Shown one piece after another: positions 1-7,873 of a stretch of 12,723 nucleotides of DNA. The notes under the pieces were generated by a model, which saw only the letters and a program-made list of their open reading frames with translations, was not told the DNA's origin and did not search any database. The stretch is from Halieaceae bacterium UBA3479 (lineage in GTDB: Bacteria; Pseudomonadota; Gammaproteobacteria; Pseudomonadales; Halieaceae): assembly GCA_002377985.1 (NCBI GenBank), contig DFQW01000093.1:1-12723 (forward strand), written 5' to 3'. Each line of letters opens with the position of its first letter. Position 1 is the first letter of the stretch. The translations under genes were made by a program, and so were the position numbers.

Positions 1-86
1 AGCGGCATTAGCGGCAGTAAAAGCAGCGGGAGAAAACGCGCGCCGAGGCGGCGGAACCCTAAACTGCCTGTTATCACAAAACGCAT
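1..86 (-). CDS. 5' end of an unidentified secreted or membrane protein (partial)
   Basis: On the minus strand an ATG at 86 opens a frame with no stop through the left edge (28 full codons). The peptide begins MRFVITGSLGFRRLG and continues with a Leu/Pro-rich hydrophobic stretch (about residues 18-27). A positively charged segment followed by a hydrophobic core is what a Sec signal peptide or signal anchor looks like. The start is supported by a good ribosome binding site, GGAGCAAGGAA, directly upstream. An in-frame ATG at 161 would add 25 residues but has a weaker binding site. The gene lies downstream of dsbD on the same strand, with a 123-nt gap containing no convincing terminator. Too little is visible to name a family. 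It does not resemble AroQ, which often follows dsbD in related bacteria. Confidence 0.45.
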   Translation of the reverse strand, partial: MRFVITGSLGFRRLGARFLPLLLLPLMP

Positions 87-209
87 TTCCTTGCTCCAGA
101 GTGCTGCTTCTTGCCCAGCAGGTGCCTGCCGTGACGGGTGCTCGGTGGCGTTGACCGCCATAAGGATATCAAGAACTGCGCGGCACACCACGCTTAACCT
201 GTAATTGGT

Positions 210-1973
210 TTAGCGCGTGACGGCGTCCAGAGCCTCCAGCATCACGCCGGTGGTCAATAACTGTGGCAATACCAGCGGCGCTACACCGGGCACGCCGCTG
301 TAGAGTACGTACAGTGGAATGCCATTGCGCCCGTGCGCGCGCACGAATTCGCCAATGAGCGGATCATAGTTGGTCCAGTCGGCGACCATGTAGGTGACGC
401 CAGCAGTGGCAAAAGCGGCGGTCATCTCATCGGTAAACAAGACCGCCTGCTCGTTGGCGAGACAGGTAATGCACCAGTCGGCGGTTACATCCACAAAAAC
501 CGGTTTCCCCTGTGCGCGCAGCGCTTCCAGAGACTCGGGTGACCAGCGCACAACACCTTCACGTTCAGGGCCGTCGAGGGCTGCGGGATCCCCTCGCACG
601 GTACCCAACACCAGCGCGCCCATCAGTGCTGCGATGCCGGCGAATCGTGCTGTTTGCCCGCCGCGCAACAGTGTGAGTCCGAGCGCCAGTAGCACCAGAC
701 CCGCAGCGGCAGCAGCCATGGTGTCCACGCCACTTTGCTTACCCGCCACCCAAATCAACCATACCGAGGTCAGGTAAAGCGGAAAGGCCATGAGTTGCTT
801 CAGCGTCTCCATCCAGGCCCCGGGCTTGGGTAGCCAACGCCGCGCGGTTTGGCTCCAACTGATGGCCACCATGGGTGCAGCCATGCCCGCACCCAGCGCG
901 GCGAATACCGCCAGCGCATACTGCGGTGGTTGGGTAAGGGCGTAGCCCAGGGCACTTCCCATAAAGGGCGCCGTACAGGGGCTGGCGACTACCACCGCGA
1001 GCACGCCGGTAAAGAAACTGCCGCGGGTACCCGGCGATGTGGCAAGGCCGGCACCCAGATTCATCCAGCGCGAACCGAATAACACCAGCCCCGACAGCGA
1101 CAGACCCATGAGGGTAAACAGGTAGGCCAGTCCAACAACAAAGCCCGTAGACTGCAGATGGAATCCCCAGCCCACCCAACGCCCCGCGCTTTGCAGGCTG
1201 ATGAGCACCCCGGCGATCAGCAAAAACGAGCACACCACTCCAGCCAGATAGGCCATACCGTGGCGCCGGTGTTCAGTGGGATCACCGGTGGCAAAGCTCA
1301 GTACTTTTAGCGAAAGAATCGGGAACACGCAGGGCATGGCATTGAGGATCAGGCCACCCAGGAAGGCGAGCACAAGCGCCAGCAACAGCGTCATATCCGG
1401 TGTCTCGGGCGGAGCGACCGGCTCTGACATGGCCCGATCTTTGGCGCGGGCAGGTGAGGCGGCAGCGGACACGCCGCCGCTTATCGGGTCGATCCTCAGA
1501 TACTCGGTTTCGGGCGGGTAGCAGAGCCCGGCATCGGCACATCCCTGGTACGTGACGGCGAGCGTCAGCGGCGCTTCACCCTCGGGGAGCGTGACGGTCA
1601 GATCTGCGGCGTTGTAGTACACCTGCACCTCGCCAAAGAATTCGTCGGTTTTGGCGAGCGCGGGGGGGAAGTCAATCGACAGGGATGCTGGCGTGTCTCC
1701 GTTCAGCCATCTGACTTTAAAGGCGTGCTGATAGAGGTAGTAGCCGTCGGTAATTTGCCAGTAAAGCCGCAACGCGCCATCGCGGGTGAGGGCGCCGTCT
1801 AACTGGTATGCCTCGCGAACGGGCAAGAACTCACTTTGTTGCTGTAGCGCCTCCGCCAGTGAATTTTGACTGTAGGCCTGTGGACTGAGGGCTGCCCCTG
1901 TCAGCAAGGTCAGTGCGACCACCGACATCAGGCGACGGCAGCACGTATAAAGCGTGGCGTTCCCGCCAGTCAT
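210..1973 (-). CDS. dsbD: Thiol:disulfide interchange protein DsbD (protein-disulfide reductase)
   Basis: This inner-membrane protein passes electrons from cytoplasmic thioredoxin to periplasmic thiol proteins. The three-part layout is visible in 587 residues. A signal peptide covers about residues 13-36. The periplasmic N domain has the cysteine pair C145/C151 in CADAGLCYPPE. About eight membrane segments span 194-458, with the redox cysteines C215 (NAMPCVFP) and C333 (ASPCTAPF). The C-terminal thioredoxin domain (about 465-587) has the active site WCITC (C501/C504) and a cis-Pro-type GIPLY at 551. All six catalytic cysteines are present and the length is close to the usual 565-600. The ATG at 1973 is 6 nt after the stop of the pentapeptide-repeat gene, so the two are probably co-transcribed. 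An internal ATG at 1928 could also serve as the start and would still leave a signal peptide. The membrane and thioredoxin parts look closer to ScsB-like reductases than to E. coli DsbD. Confidence 0.93.
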   Translation of the reverse strand: MTGGNATLYTCCRRLMSVVALTLLTGAALSPQAYSQNSLAEALQQQSEFLPVREAYQLDGALTRDGALRLYWQITDGYYLYQHAFKVRWLNGDTPASLSIDFPPALAKTDEFFGEVQVYYNAADLTVTLPEGEAPLTLAVTYQGCADAGLCYPPETEYLRIDPISGGVSAAASPARAKDRAMSEPVAPPETPDMTLLLALVLAFLGGLILNAMPCVFPILSLKVLSFATGDPTEHRRHGMAYLAGVVCSFLLIAGVLISLQSAGRWVGWGFHLQSTGFVVGLAYLFTLMGLSLSGLVLFGSRWMNLGAGLATSPGTRGSFFTGVLAVVVASPCTAPFMGSALGYALTQPPQYALAVFAALGAGMAAPMVAISWSQTARRWLPKPGAWMETLKQLMAFPLYLTSVWLIWVAGKQSGVDTMAAAAAGLVLLALGLTLLRGGQTARFAGIAALMGALVLGTVRGDPAALDGPEREGVVRWSPESLEALRAQGKPVFVDVTADWCITCLANEQAVLFTDEMTAAFATAGVTYMVADWTNYDPLIGEFVRAHGRNGIPLYVLYSGVPGVAPLVLPQLLTTGVMLEALDAVTR

Positions 1974-1979
1974 CTTGGG

Positions 1980-2336
1980 TTATTGCCGCCCGTAGCGGAG
2001 GCGTGTGCCATGATCCAGAGAGAGGCGAATTTCGTCGGGGCTCAGCTCTGCGGGAAAATAGACCCCTGACACCTTTGCATCCATCAGGCTCGCCCCTTCC
2101 AAATTGGTCTCGCGGAAGTCGATACCGCTCAGATCACAGTTGCGAAAATAGGCGTTGGAAAAATCCAGCCCCCGCGCGTTCATCTTGCGCAGATCGCGCC
2201 CGCGATAGTCTCCCCCGGTGAGCTCGCTGGTGTCGAGTGAGTCGCGGCTGGCATTAAAGCCGTCAATATCTTCCTGACGCAGCATTTGATACAGCGGGTC
2301 AGGTTTGATTACCGGTTTGATTTCTTTGTCGTTCAT
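1980..2336 (-). CDS. Small pentapeptide-repeat protein
   Basis: This predicted soluble protein of 118 residues starts MNDKEIKPVIKPDPLYQ. Residues from about 36 to 95 form imperfect five-residue repeats (for example DLRKM, GLDFS, DLSGI, NLEGA, SLMDA), typical of the right-handed quadrilateral beta-helix of the pentapeptide-repeat family. The N-terminal stretch (KPDPLYQMLR) and the C-terminal tail (SLDHGTRLRY) lie outside the repeats and match a conserved small protein I recall from pseudomonads and halomonads. No function is established for it. The ATG at 2336 is chosen over an upstream start at 2429, because the longer form would overlap the preceding kinase gene and has no family-like sequence. 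It lies 31 nt after the kinase stop and 6 nt before dsbD. It is too short, and lacks the pairing, to argue for a gyrase-protecting role. Confidence 0.85.
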   Translation of the reverse strand: MNDKEIKPVIKPDPLYQMLRQEDIDGFNASRDSLDTSELTGGDYRGRDLRKMNARGLDFSNAYFRNCDLSGIDFRETNLEGASLMDAKVSGVYFPAELSPDEIRLSLDHGTRLRYGRQ

Positions 2337-2367
2337 GGGATTCCGTTTTTCTCTCACTGTAGCGCGT

Positions 2368-3369
2368 TTAGTCGCCAAAAAACTGTCGGCGTAAATCGAG
2401 ACAGGCGTCGCGGTCGAGCCGCGGACCAAAATATTTTACTACTTCCCCCGCGGCGAGGGTGGCGAATTCTGTTGCCCGCAAATCACTCTCTCCCCGCGAC
2501 AGTGCATACAGGAACGCGCCGGCAAACATATCCCCGGCACCATTGGTGTTGACCGCTTTCACCGGTTGCGCGTTCGTTCGATGCAGTGTGGTGCCATCCC
2601 AGGTGATAGCACCCTCGGCGCCTAAGGTAATAACAAAGCGGCGAGCAACTTGCTTGATGGCAGCGATGGCACCTTCGATGTCGTCGCATTGCCCCCATTC
2701 CAGCGCTTCTGATTCGTTACAGAAAACCAGCTCTACACCACCCTCGACCATCGCCTCCATATTGTCGCGGAAGAACTTCACCATCCCCGGGTCAGAAAAG
2801 CTGACGGCGGTTAACACGCCGTGCTGGTCCGCCAATGCTTTCGTTTTGAGTGCCGCGGCGTGACCGGTGGGGGAGGTCACCAGATATCCTTCGAGATACA
2901 CCCACTCTGATTCTCGGATCGCGGATTCGTTGACCTCATCAACCGACAGGGTTTCTGAAATAGCGAGGTTGGTGTTGAGTGATCGCTCGGCATCCGGGGT
3001 AATCAATACCAGACACTTGCCGGTGACACCGTCTTGCCGCTGATTAGACAGACCGTGGGCAACGCCGGATGCCTCGAGATCGGCCAGATAGATATCGCCG
3101 TCGTCGTCCTTGGCGACTTTACAGCTCATATAGGTGGGGGCGCCCATCAGCGCGGTGGCGATCATGCTGTTACCTGCGCTGCCGCCGGAGGCATGGCTTG
3201 CGCGAATCAGGTGATCTGACAAATGCGCGAGCATCTCGGCTTGGCGGTCTGCATCGACCAGGGTCATCATGCCCTTGTCGACATTCATGGCAACGAGTTC
3301 CTCGTCGCTTACCTGAATTTCGGTGTCGACCAAAGCAGCACCAATGGCGTAGGCGGCATAAGATTTCAC
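2368..3369 (-). CDS. PfkB-family carbohydrate/nucleoside kinase (adenosine kinase-like)
   Basis: This 333-residue cytoplasmic kinase has the ribokinase fold and transfers phosphate from ATP to a sugar or nucleoside hydroxyl. The N terminus (KSYAAYAIGAALVDTEI) is the first beta strand with its substrate-binding Asp. PfkB signature 1 is GGSAGNS at 62-68, followed by the conserved GDIYLADLEASGV region. Signature 2 is NTNGAGDMFAG at 274-284, where D280 is the expected catalytic base and GAG forms the anion hole. The first residue of signature 2 is Asn, where Asp is common. The start is taken as GTG at 3369, which puts the first strand at the N terminus. The open frame continues to 3600, but the extra 77 residues look unrelated and run into the divergent NUDIX gene. 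Similar proteins in marine gammaproteobacteria are usually labelled adenosine kinase, but substrate cannot be read from the sequence. It leads the run that continues with the pentapeptide protein and dsbD. Confidence 0.88.
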   Translation of the reverse strand: MKSYAAYAIGAALVDTEIQVSDEELVAMNVDKGMMTLVDADRQAEMLAHLSDHLIRASHASGGSAGNSMIATALMGAPTYMSCKVAKDDDGDIYLADLEASGVAHGLSNQRQDGVTGKCLVLITPDAERSLNTNLAISETLSVDEVNESAIRESEWVYLEGYLVTSPTGHAAALKTKALADQHGVLTAVSFSDPGMVKFFRDNMEAMVEGGVELVFCNESEALEWGQCDDIEGAIAAIKQVARRFVITLGAEGAITWDGTTLHRTNAQPVKAVNTNGAGDMFAGAFLYALSRGESDLRATEFATLAAGEVVKYFGPRLDRDACLDLRRQFFGD

Positions 3370-3579
3370 AAGCGGCGTCCATTTATCCCAATTCAGCGCG
3401 GCATGATACCGCAAGCGGGGCAATGCGGCCCCGTGCAGTCGCTGGGTGTGTTGCGATAGAAGGCTAAGGGCGAGGAGGGTGCGTATCGCGTTATGATGTG
3501 CCTGCTTGACGCTGGCCGAGAGGTCGTGGCTGAGCGCGCACGACAGCACCTTTTGGAACCCCACAGCAGCAAGGATCAG
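3370..3579. promoter_or_regulatory. Divergent intergenic region between the kinase and NUDIX genes
   Basis: This 210-nt stretch separates two divergently read genes and must hold a promoter for each. On the plus strand TATGAT at 3492-3497 is a good -10 element for the NUDIX gene, about 80 nt upstream of its start, but no matching -35 sits 16-18 nt before it. On the minus strand no convincing -35/-10 pair was found for the kinase. No operator-like palindrome was seen. Confidence 0.3.
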
Positions 3580-4164
3580 ATGCGAGATCTCTCCCGACAA
3601 CTGGAATCGCGGCTACTGGCATTCGCCAAGGATGAGGCTGACTTTGAGCCCCGTGCCGGCCGTGCCGCTGTGGCGATTATGGTGCGGGAGGGCCTCGATG
3701 CCACCGAGATGCTAATGATCCGCCGCGCCACACGAGAGGGGGACCCCTGGTCGGGCCATATGGGTTTCCCGGGTGGACGTCGTGATCCCGGCGACCCCTG
3801 CAATTTCTCCTGCGTCCTGAGAGAGACTGAGGAGGAGATCGGTGTGGATCTGGGGCAGTGGGGCACGCGTCTGGGTGAGCTGTCTGACGTGAACACCGGA
3901 TGGCGAGCTGACCGACCCGAAATGCTGGTGACTCCCTTTGTTTTTCGTGTGGCGGAACTTCCCGAGTTAACGCCCAACCACGAAGTCGACGACGTGGTAT
4001 GGGTGCCGCTGCATTTTTTAATGGACCACCGCAACCGGGAGCCGCTGGCTTGGGAGTGGAAGGGCCAGAAGATGGAGACGGATTCCTACCTCTACGACAG
4101 TTATCGCATCTGGGGACTGTCGCTCATGATGATCGATGAGATGATCGGGATGCTTAACCCCTAA
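3580..4164 (+). CDS. NUDIX hydrolase, probable CoA pyrophosphatase (NudL-like)
   Basis: This predicted cytoplasmic hydrolase of 194 residues likely cleaves the pyrophosphate of coenzyme A or related nucleoside diphosphate derivatives. The segment MIRRATREGDPWSGHMGFPGG (46-66) matches the element that precedes the NUDIX box in the CoA pyrophosphatase group. The box follows at 65-89, with RETEEEIGV at 81-89 supplying the metal ligands E82, E85 and E86. As in NudL, the box has an extra residue before RE and an Asp where the classic motif has its first Glu. The ATG at 3580 is preceded by AAGGA at a 6-nt spacing. An upstream in-frame ATG at 3493 has no binding site and would add 29 residues unlike the family. 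The gene stands alone: divergent from the kinase and convergent with the next gene, with 64 nt between stops and no clear terminator there. Confidence 0.88.
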   Translation: MRDLSRQLESRLLAFAKDEADFEPRAGRAAVAIMVREGLDATEMLMIRRATREGDPWSGHMGFPGGRRDPGDPCNFSCVLRETEEEIGVDLGQWGTRLGELSDVNTGWRADRPEMLVTPFVFRVAELPELTPNHEVDDVVWVPLHFLMDHRNREPLAWEWKGQKMETDSYLYDSYRIWGLSLMMIDEMIGMLNP

Positions 4165-4228
4165 CCCTTAACCCGTGCCCCAGGCCACGAAAGCGATCCC
4201 GCGGCTCGGCTCACGGGCTACTGATCGA

Positions 4229-4963
4229 CTAGGGTGAGTCGGGCGGCGGGGGATTTTCTTCGGCATCGTCGTCTGGGAGCCAGTCCTCCTGATCGCGCAG
4301 AAAGCTGCGGGTGTCCAGAATCAGGGCGTCGACCTCCTCGGGGCGATCTCGGCTCGCCTCCACCAGCGCGTCTTGGCTCACCGTCCCCGCCATAAAACCC
4401 GCGATGAGGTCGATCAGCACGGGCGACATATCGGGTTGGTGATAAAAGCGCGGCATCTCCGGCACTAAATTACCGGTGGCCGTATTGTCATTCACCCGCA
4501 ACCAGTATCCCCCGCAGCTTGAGAGCACGTAGTCTTCTCTGCGTCCAAAACTCTCGTTGGGAGTAAAGGGGTCAAAGCCGTCCTCGGGCACCTCTCGGAT
4601 TTGCGAGAGCGCCATCACCCAGCGACTGCCAGGAGGGAAGGCCGTAGCCGGCGGCCGGCAGTAATCCCGTGCCTGCATCCATACGCGCAGTGAATCCAGC
4701 CAGAAGGTCCCTTTGAGAATGCGCTCGGGCAGCAAATCCACCGCGTTGCCCTTGGTGTTTTGCACTTCACCTAGAATGACCAGGTCGGTCTCGGGTGCGA
4801 CTTCTGAAAAGCTGCCCTCCCACAGGCAACCACAATCGGCCCCCATGGCATCGGGTTGCGCGCTTGCGGAGAGACTCATCGCGCTGAGGGTGAGCCCCAC
4901 CAACAGCGTTTGGATACGCCTGCGACCGGTGCGCCGAAGCGTGGGCGTGGAGCTGCACTCCAT
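4229..4963 (-). CDS. Secreted four-cysteine protein of unknown function, possible NTR/TIMP-like fold
   Basis: I do not recognise a named family. The 244-residue product has an Arg-rich N terminus (RRTGRRR), a hydrophobic core and a likely signal-peptidase site after SASA (about residue 35), so it should be periplasmic or secreted. The mature part begins with CxC (C44, C46), then a strand-rich segment (LVILGEV, then ERILKG, then LRVW), C102, and C150 in LSSCGGYW. Two disulfides are plausible. N-terminal CxC followed by a short hydrophobic strand and LKG resembles the OB-like NTR domain of TIMP-type proteins, which is an inference from pattern only. Residues 178-226 look helical, and the tail (231-244) is acidic and Pro-rich. 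The ATG at 4963 lies 5 nt after the hemB stop without a strong ribosome binding site, suggesting coupled translation. A longer frame to 5083 only overlaps hemB. DsbD in this window could help maintain its cysteines. Confidence 0.78.
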   Translation of the reverse strand: MECSSTPTLRRTGRRRIQTLLVGLTLSAMSLSASAQPDAMGADCGCLWEGSFSEVAPETDLVILGEVQNTKGNAVDLLPERILKGTFWLDSLRVWMQARDYCRPPATAFPPGSRWVMALSQIREVPEDGFDPFTPNESFGRREDYVLSSCGGYWLRVNDNTATGNLVPEMPRFYHQPDMSPVLIDLIAGFMAGTVSQDALVEASRDRPEEVDALILDTRSFLRDQEDWLPDDDAEENPPPPDSP

Positions 4964-4968
4964 GGGCG

Positions 4969-5988
<1,020 letters not shown>

Positions 5989-7269
5989 TTAGAGCGCGGC
6001 GAAGGCGGCTTGCGCCGCATCAACCGTTGCGGCGATATCCTCGTCGGTATGGGCGGAGGACATAAAGCCTGCCTCGAAAGAGGCGGGCGCCAGATACACG
6101 CCGGCATCGAGCATCAAGTGAAAAAACTGATTAAAGGCCGCCACGTTTGAGTTGATCACCTGATGATACTGAGTGACCAACGCGTCTTCGGTGAAGAAGC
6201 CACCAAACATGGAACCCAAATGGTTGGTGGTGAAGGGCACGCCGGCACTGGCCGCGGCGGAACGCATGCCCTCACACAGATCACCCGTGCGGCGGAACAA
6301 GTCGTCGTAAAAACCGGGCTCACTGATGATAGACATGGTGGCGAGTCCTGCCGCCATGGCGACCGGATTTCCCGACAGCGTGCCGGCCTGATACACCGGA
6401 CCCAGAGGAGAGATGTGCTCCATGATATCGCGTCGGCCCCCGAACGCGCCGACCGGCATGCCCCCGCCAATCACTTTGCCGAGGCAGGTGAGATCGGGGG
6501 TAATGCCCATGAAGCCCTGCACGCCGCCGGTGCCAAAGCGGAAGCCGGTCATCACTTCGTCAAAGATCAGCACGGCGCCGTGGCGAGTGCACACCTCACG
6601 CATGCCCTCTAGGTACCCCTCAACCGGGGGGATGCAGTTCATGTTGCCCGCCACGGGTTCGGTAATGACGCAGGCAACCTGATCACCCAGCTCGTCCATA
6701 GCCGCTGTCAGCGCGGCCAGGTCGTTAAAGGGCAGGGTGACGGTGTGTTGCGCCAGCACCTCGGGCACGCCGGGTGAGCTGGGCACGCCGAAGGTCAGGG
6801 CACCCGAGCCTGCCTTGATCAGCAGGGAGTCCGAGTGTCCGTGGTAGCAGCCCTCGAACTTGATGATCTTGTCCCGGCCGGTAAACCCGCGAGCCAAGCG
6901 AATTGCGCTCATAGTGGCTTCGGTGCCCGAGCTGGTCATTCGCACCAGCGGCATGCTCGGCACCAAGGTGCTGATGGTTTCGGCGAGCTCAATCTCGATC
7001 TCGGTCGGGCAGCCAAAGCTCAGCCCGCCTTGTGCGGCCTCGACCACCGCCTCGCGCACGCGGGGATGGTTGTGCCCCATGATCATCGGACCCCAGGAAA
7101 GCACGTAATCGATATAGCGCTTACCGTCGGCGTCAAACAGATACGCCCCGTCGGCGCGCGCCATGAAGCGGGGCGTACCGCCCACGGCTTTGAAGGCCCG
7201 CACGGGCGAGTTCACGCCACCGGGGATGGTTTTTTTTGCACGCTCAAAGAGCGCTTCAGATCGACTCAT
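5989..7269 (-). CDS. hemL: Glutamate-1-semialdehyde 2,1-aminomutase
   Basis: This PLP enzyme of the class III aminotransferase fold turns glutamate-1-semialdehyde into 5-aminolevulinate, the end of the C5 route to tetrapyrroles. The product has 426 residues, the same length as the E. coli enzyme. K265 in [16 protein letters not shown] is the PLP lysine. SSGTEA at 113-118 binds the cofactor phosphate, and [10 protein letters not shown] and FDEVMTGFR are family landmarks. The start [18 protein letters not shown] is the normal N terminus, so ATG at 7269 is used. A TTG at 7296 would add nine residues that do not fit. The ribosome binding site is weak. Presence of HemL implies glutamyl-tRNA reductase (HemA) elsewhere in the genome rather than ALA synthase. 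It sits between hemJ (68 nt upstream) and hemB (18 nt downstream). Confidence 0.97.
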   Translation of the reverse strand: MSRSEALFERAKKTIPGGVNSPVRAFKAVGGTPRFMARADGAYLFDADGKRYIDYVLSWGPMIMGHNHPRVREAVVEAAQGGLSFGCPTEIEIELAETISTLVPSMPLVRMTSSGTEATMSAIRLARGFTGRDKIIKFEGCYHGHSDSLLIKAGSGALTFGVPSSPGVPEVLAQHTVTLPFNDLAALTAAMDELGDQVACVITEPVAGNMNCIPPVEGYLEGMREVCTRHGAVLIFDEVMTGFRFGTGGVQGFMGITPDLTCLGKVIGGGMPVGAFGGRRDIMEHISPLGPVYQAGTLSGNPVAMAAGLATMSIISEPGFYDDLFRRTGDLCEGMRSAAASAGVPFTTNHLGSMFGGFFTEDALVTQYHQVINSNVAAFNQFFHLMLDAGVYLAPASFEAGFMSSAHTDEDIAATVDAAQAAFAAL

Positions 7270-7298
7270 GACTAACCAGCTTGCTTTTGTTTCCAATG

Positions 7299-7307
7299 AT
7301 TATCGCA
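7299..7307 (-). promoter_or_regulatory. Candidate extended -10 element for hemL
   Basis: The minus strand reads TGCGATAAT here: an extended -10 (TGn) followed by a hexamer one base from TATAAT. Transcription would begin near 7292, giving a leader of about 23 nt before the hemL ATG. No good -35 is present at 17 nt, which extended -10 promoters tolerate. It could supply hemL-hemB transcription separately from hemJ. Confidence 0.3.
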
Positions 7308-7337
7308 GGCCGCACGCTCCCGCGCATCCCGTTAGGA

Positions 7338-7766
7338 TCAACCACCCAGCATCGGGCGCAGGTAAACCAGCAGCACGATGGCAAATAAAAAGAGCACCGG
7401 CACTTCGTTAAACACGCGATAAAACACATGGGTGCGGTCGTCCTCACCGCGGCACACCCGACCCACATACACACCGGTTTGAAAATGGTAGGCAACCAGG
7501 CAGGCGACCCCGCACAGCTTGGCGATCATCCAGCCGGAGGACAAGTAGTAGTCCCACTGAAACGAGAGGCGCCAGAGGCCCAGGCCAATAGCGAGAAACA
7601 TAAATGGCGTTACGAACCGATACAGTTTTCGCGCCATAACAGCCAGTACCGCCTTGGTCTCCGGCTCCGGGCTTTGGGCGTAGTACACCAGTATGCGGGG
7701 CAGATAAAAGATGCCCGCAAACCAGCAGACGACAAATATGACGTGAAAACCCTGTATCCACAGCAT
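7338..7766 (-). CDS. hemJ: Protoporphyrinogen IX oxidase HemJ (UPF0093 membrane protein)
   Basis: This inner-membrane enzyme of 142 residues oxidises protoporphyrinogen IX to protoporphyrin IX in bacteria that lack HemG or HemY. The N terminus, MLWIQGFHVIFVVCWFAGIF, is the family hallmark with H8. Four hydrophobic segments are visible: about 3-25, 50-68, 78-97 and 119-137. The motif that usually reads LPRxFVYHA appears as LPRILVYYA (22-30), so the usual His is Tyr29. The ATG at 7766 has AAGGA about 9 nt upstream. hemJ is divergent from argC across 107 nt, an arrangement shared with pseudomonads, and it is followed on the same strand by hemL and hemB. The 68-nt gap to hemL may hold a second promoter. 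Confidence 0.92.
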   Translation of the reverse strand: MLWIQGFHVIFVVCWFAGIFYLPRILVYYAQSPEPETKAVLAVMARKLYRFVTPFMFLAIGLGLWRLSFQWDYYLSSGWMIAKLCGVACLVAYHFQTGVYVGRVCRGEDDRTHVFYRVFNEVPVLFLFAIVLLVYLRPMLGG

Positions 7767-7805
7767 GGGTCTGTCCTTGTGCGCTTTGGTAAAAAGCCCG
7801 TCCGG

Positions 7806-7836
7806 TCATGACACTGCGCGATCGATCATGAGACAG
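7806..7836. repeat. Direct repeat with 20-bp period in the hemJ/argC divergent promoter region
   Basis: TCATGACACTG at 7806-7816 and TCATGAGACAG at 7826-7836 match at 9 of 11 positions and begin exactly 20 bp apart, close to two helical turns. Each contains the palindrome TCATGA; the first copy extends to GTCATGAC. This spacing is what two dimers of a DNA-binding protein would use on one DNA face. It does not match the ArgR box pattern. Chance similarity is possible in so short a region. Confidence 0.35.
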
Positions 7837-7873
7837 TACGCGCCCCGCAACACTAACAGAAGCAGGCGTAAAA

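Noticed and set aside
3370..3600. Upstream extension of the PfkB kinase to a start at 3600
   Set aside because: The added 77 residues do not look like the family, and they overlap the 5' end of the divergent NUDIX gene. The GTG at 3369 places the first strand correctly.
4151..4175. TTAACCC-like near repeats at the end of the NUDIX gene
   Set aside because: Only two or three short copies, partly within codons; no array structure.
4165..4228. Possible terminator between the NUDIX gene and the secreted protein gene (CCCGTG at 4172 with CACGGG at 4212)
   Set aside because: The loop would be 34 nt, the stem is only 6 bp, and no T tract follows on either strand.
7806..7836. ArgR operator upstream of argC
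   Set aside because: The repeat lacks the AT-rich GAAT...ATTC core of ARG boxes, so it is reported only as an unassigned repeat.
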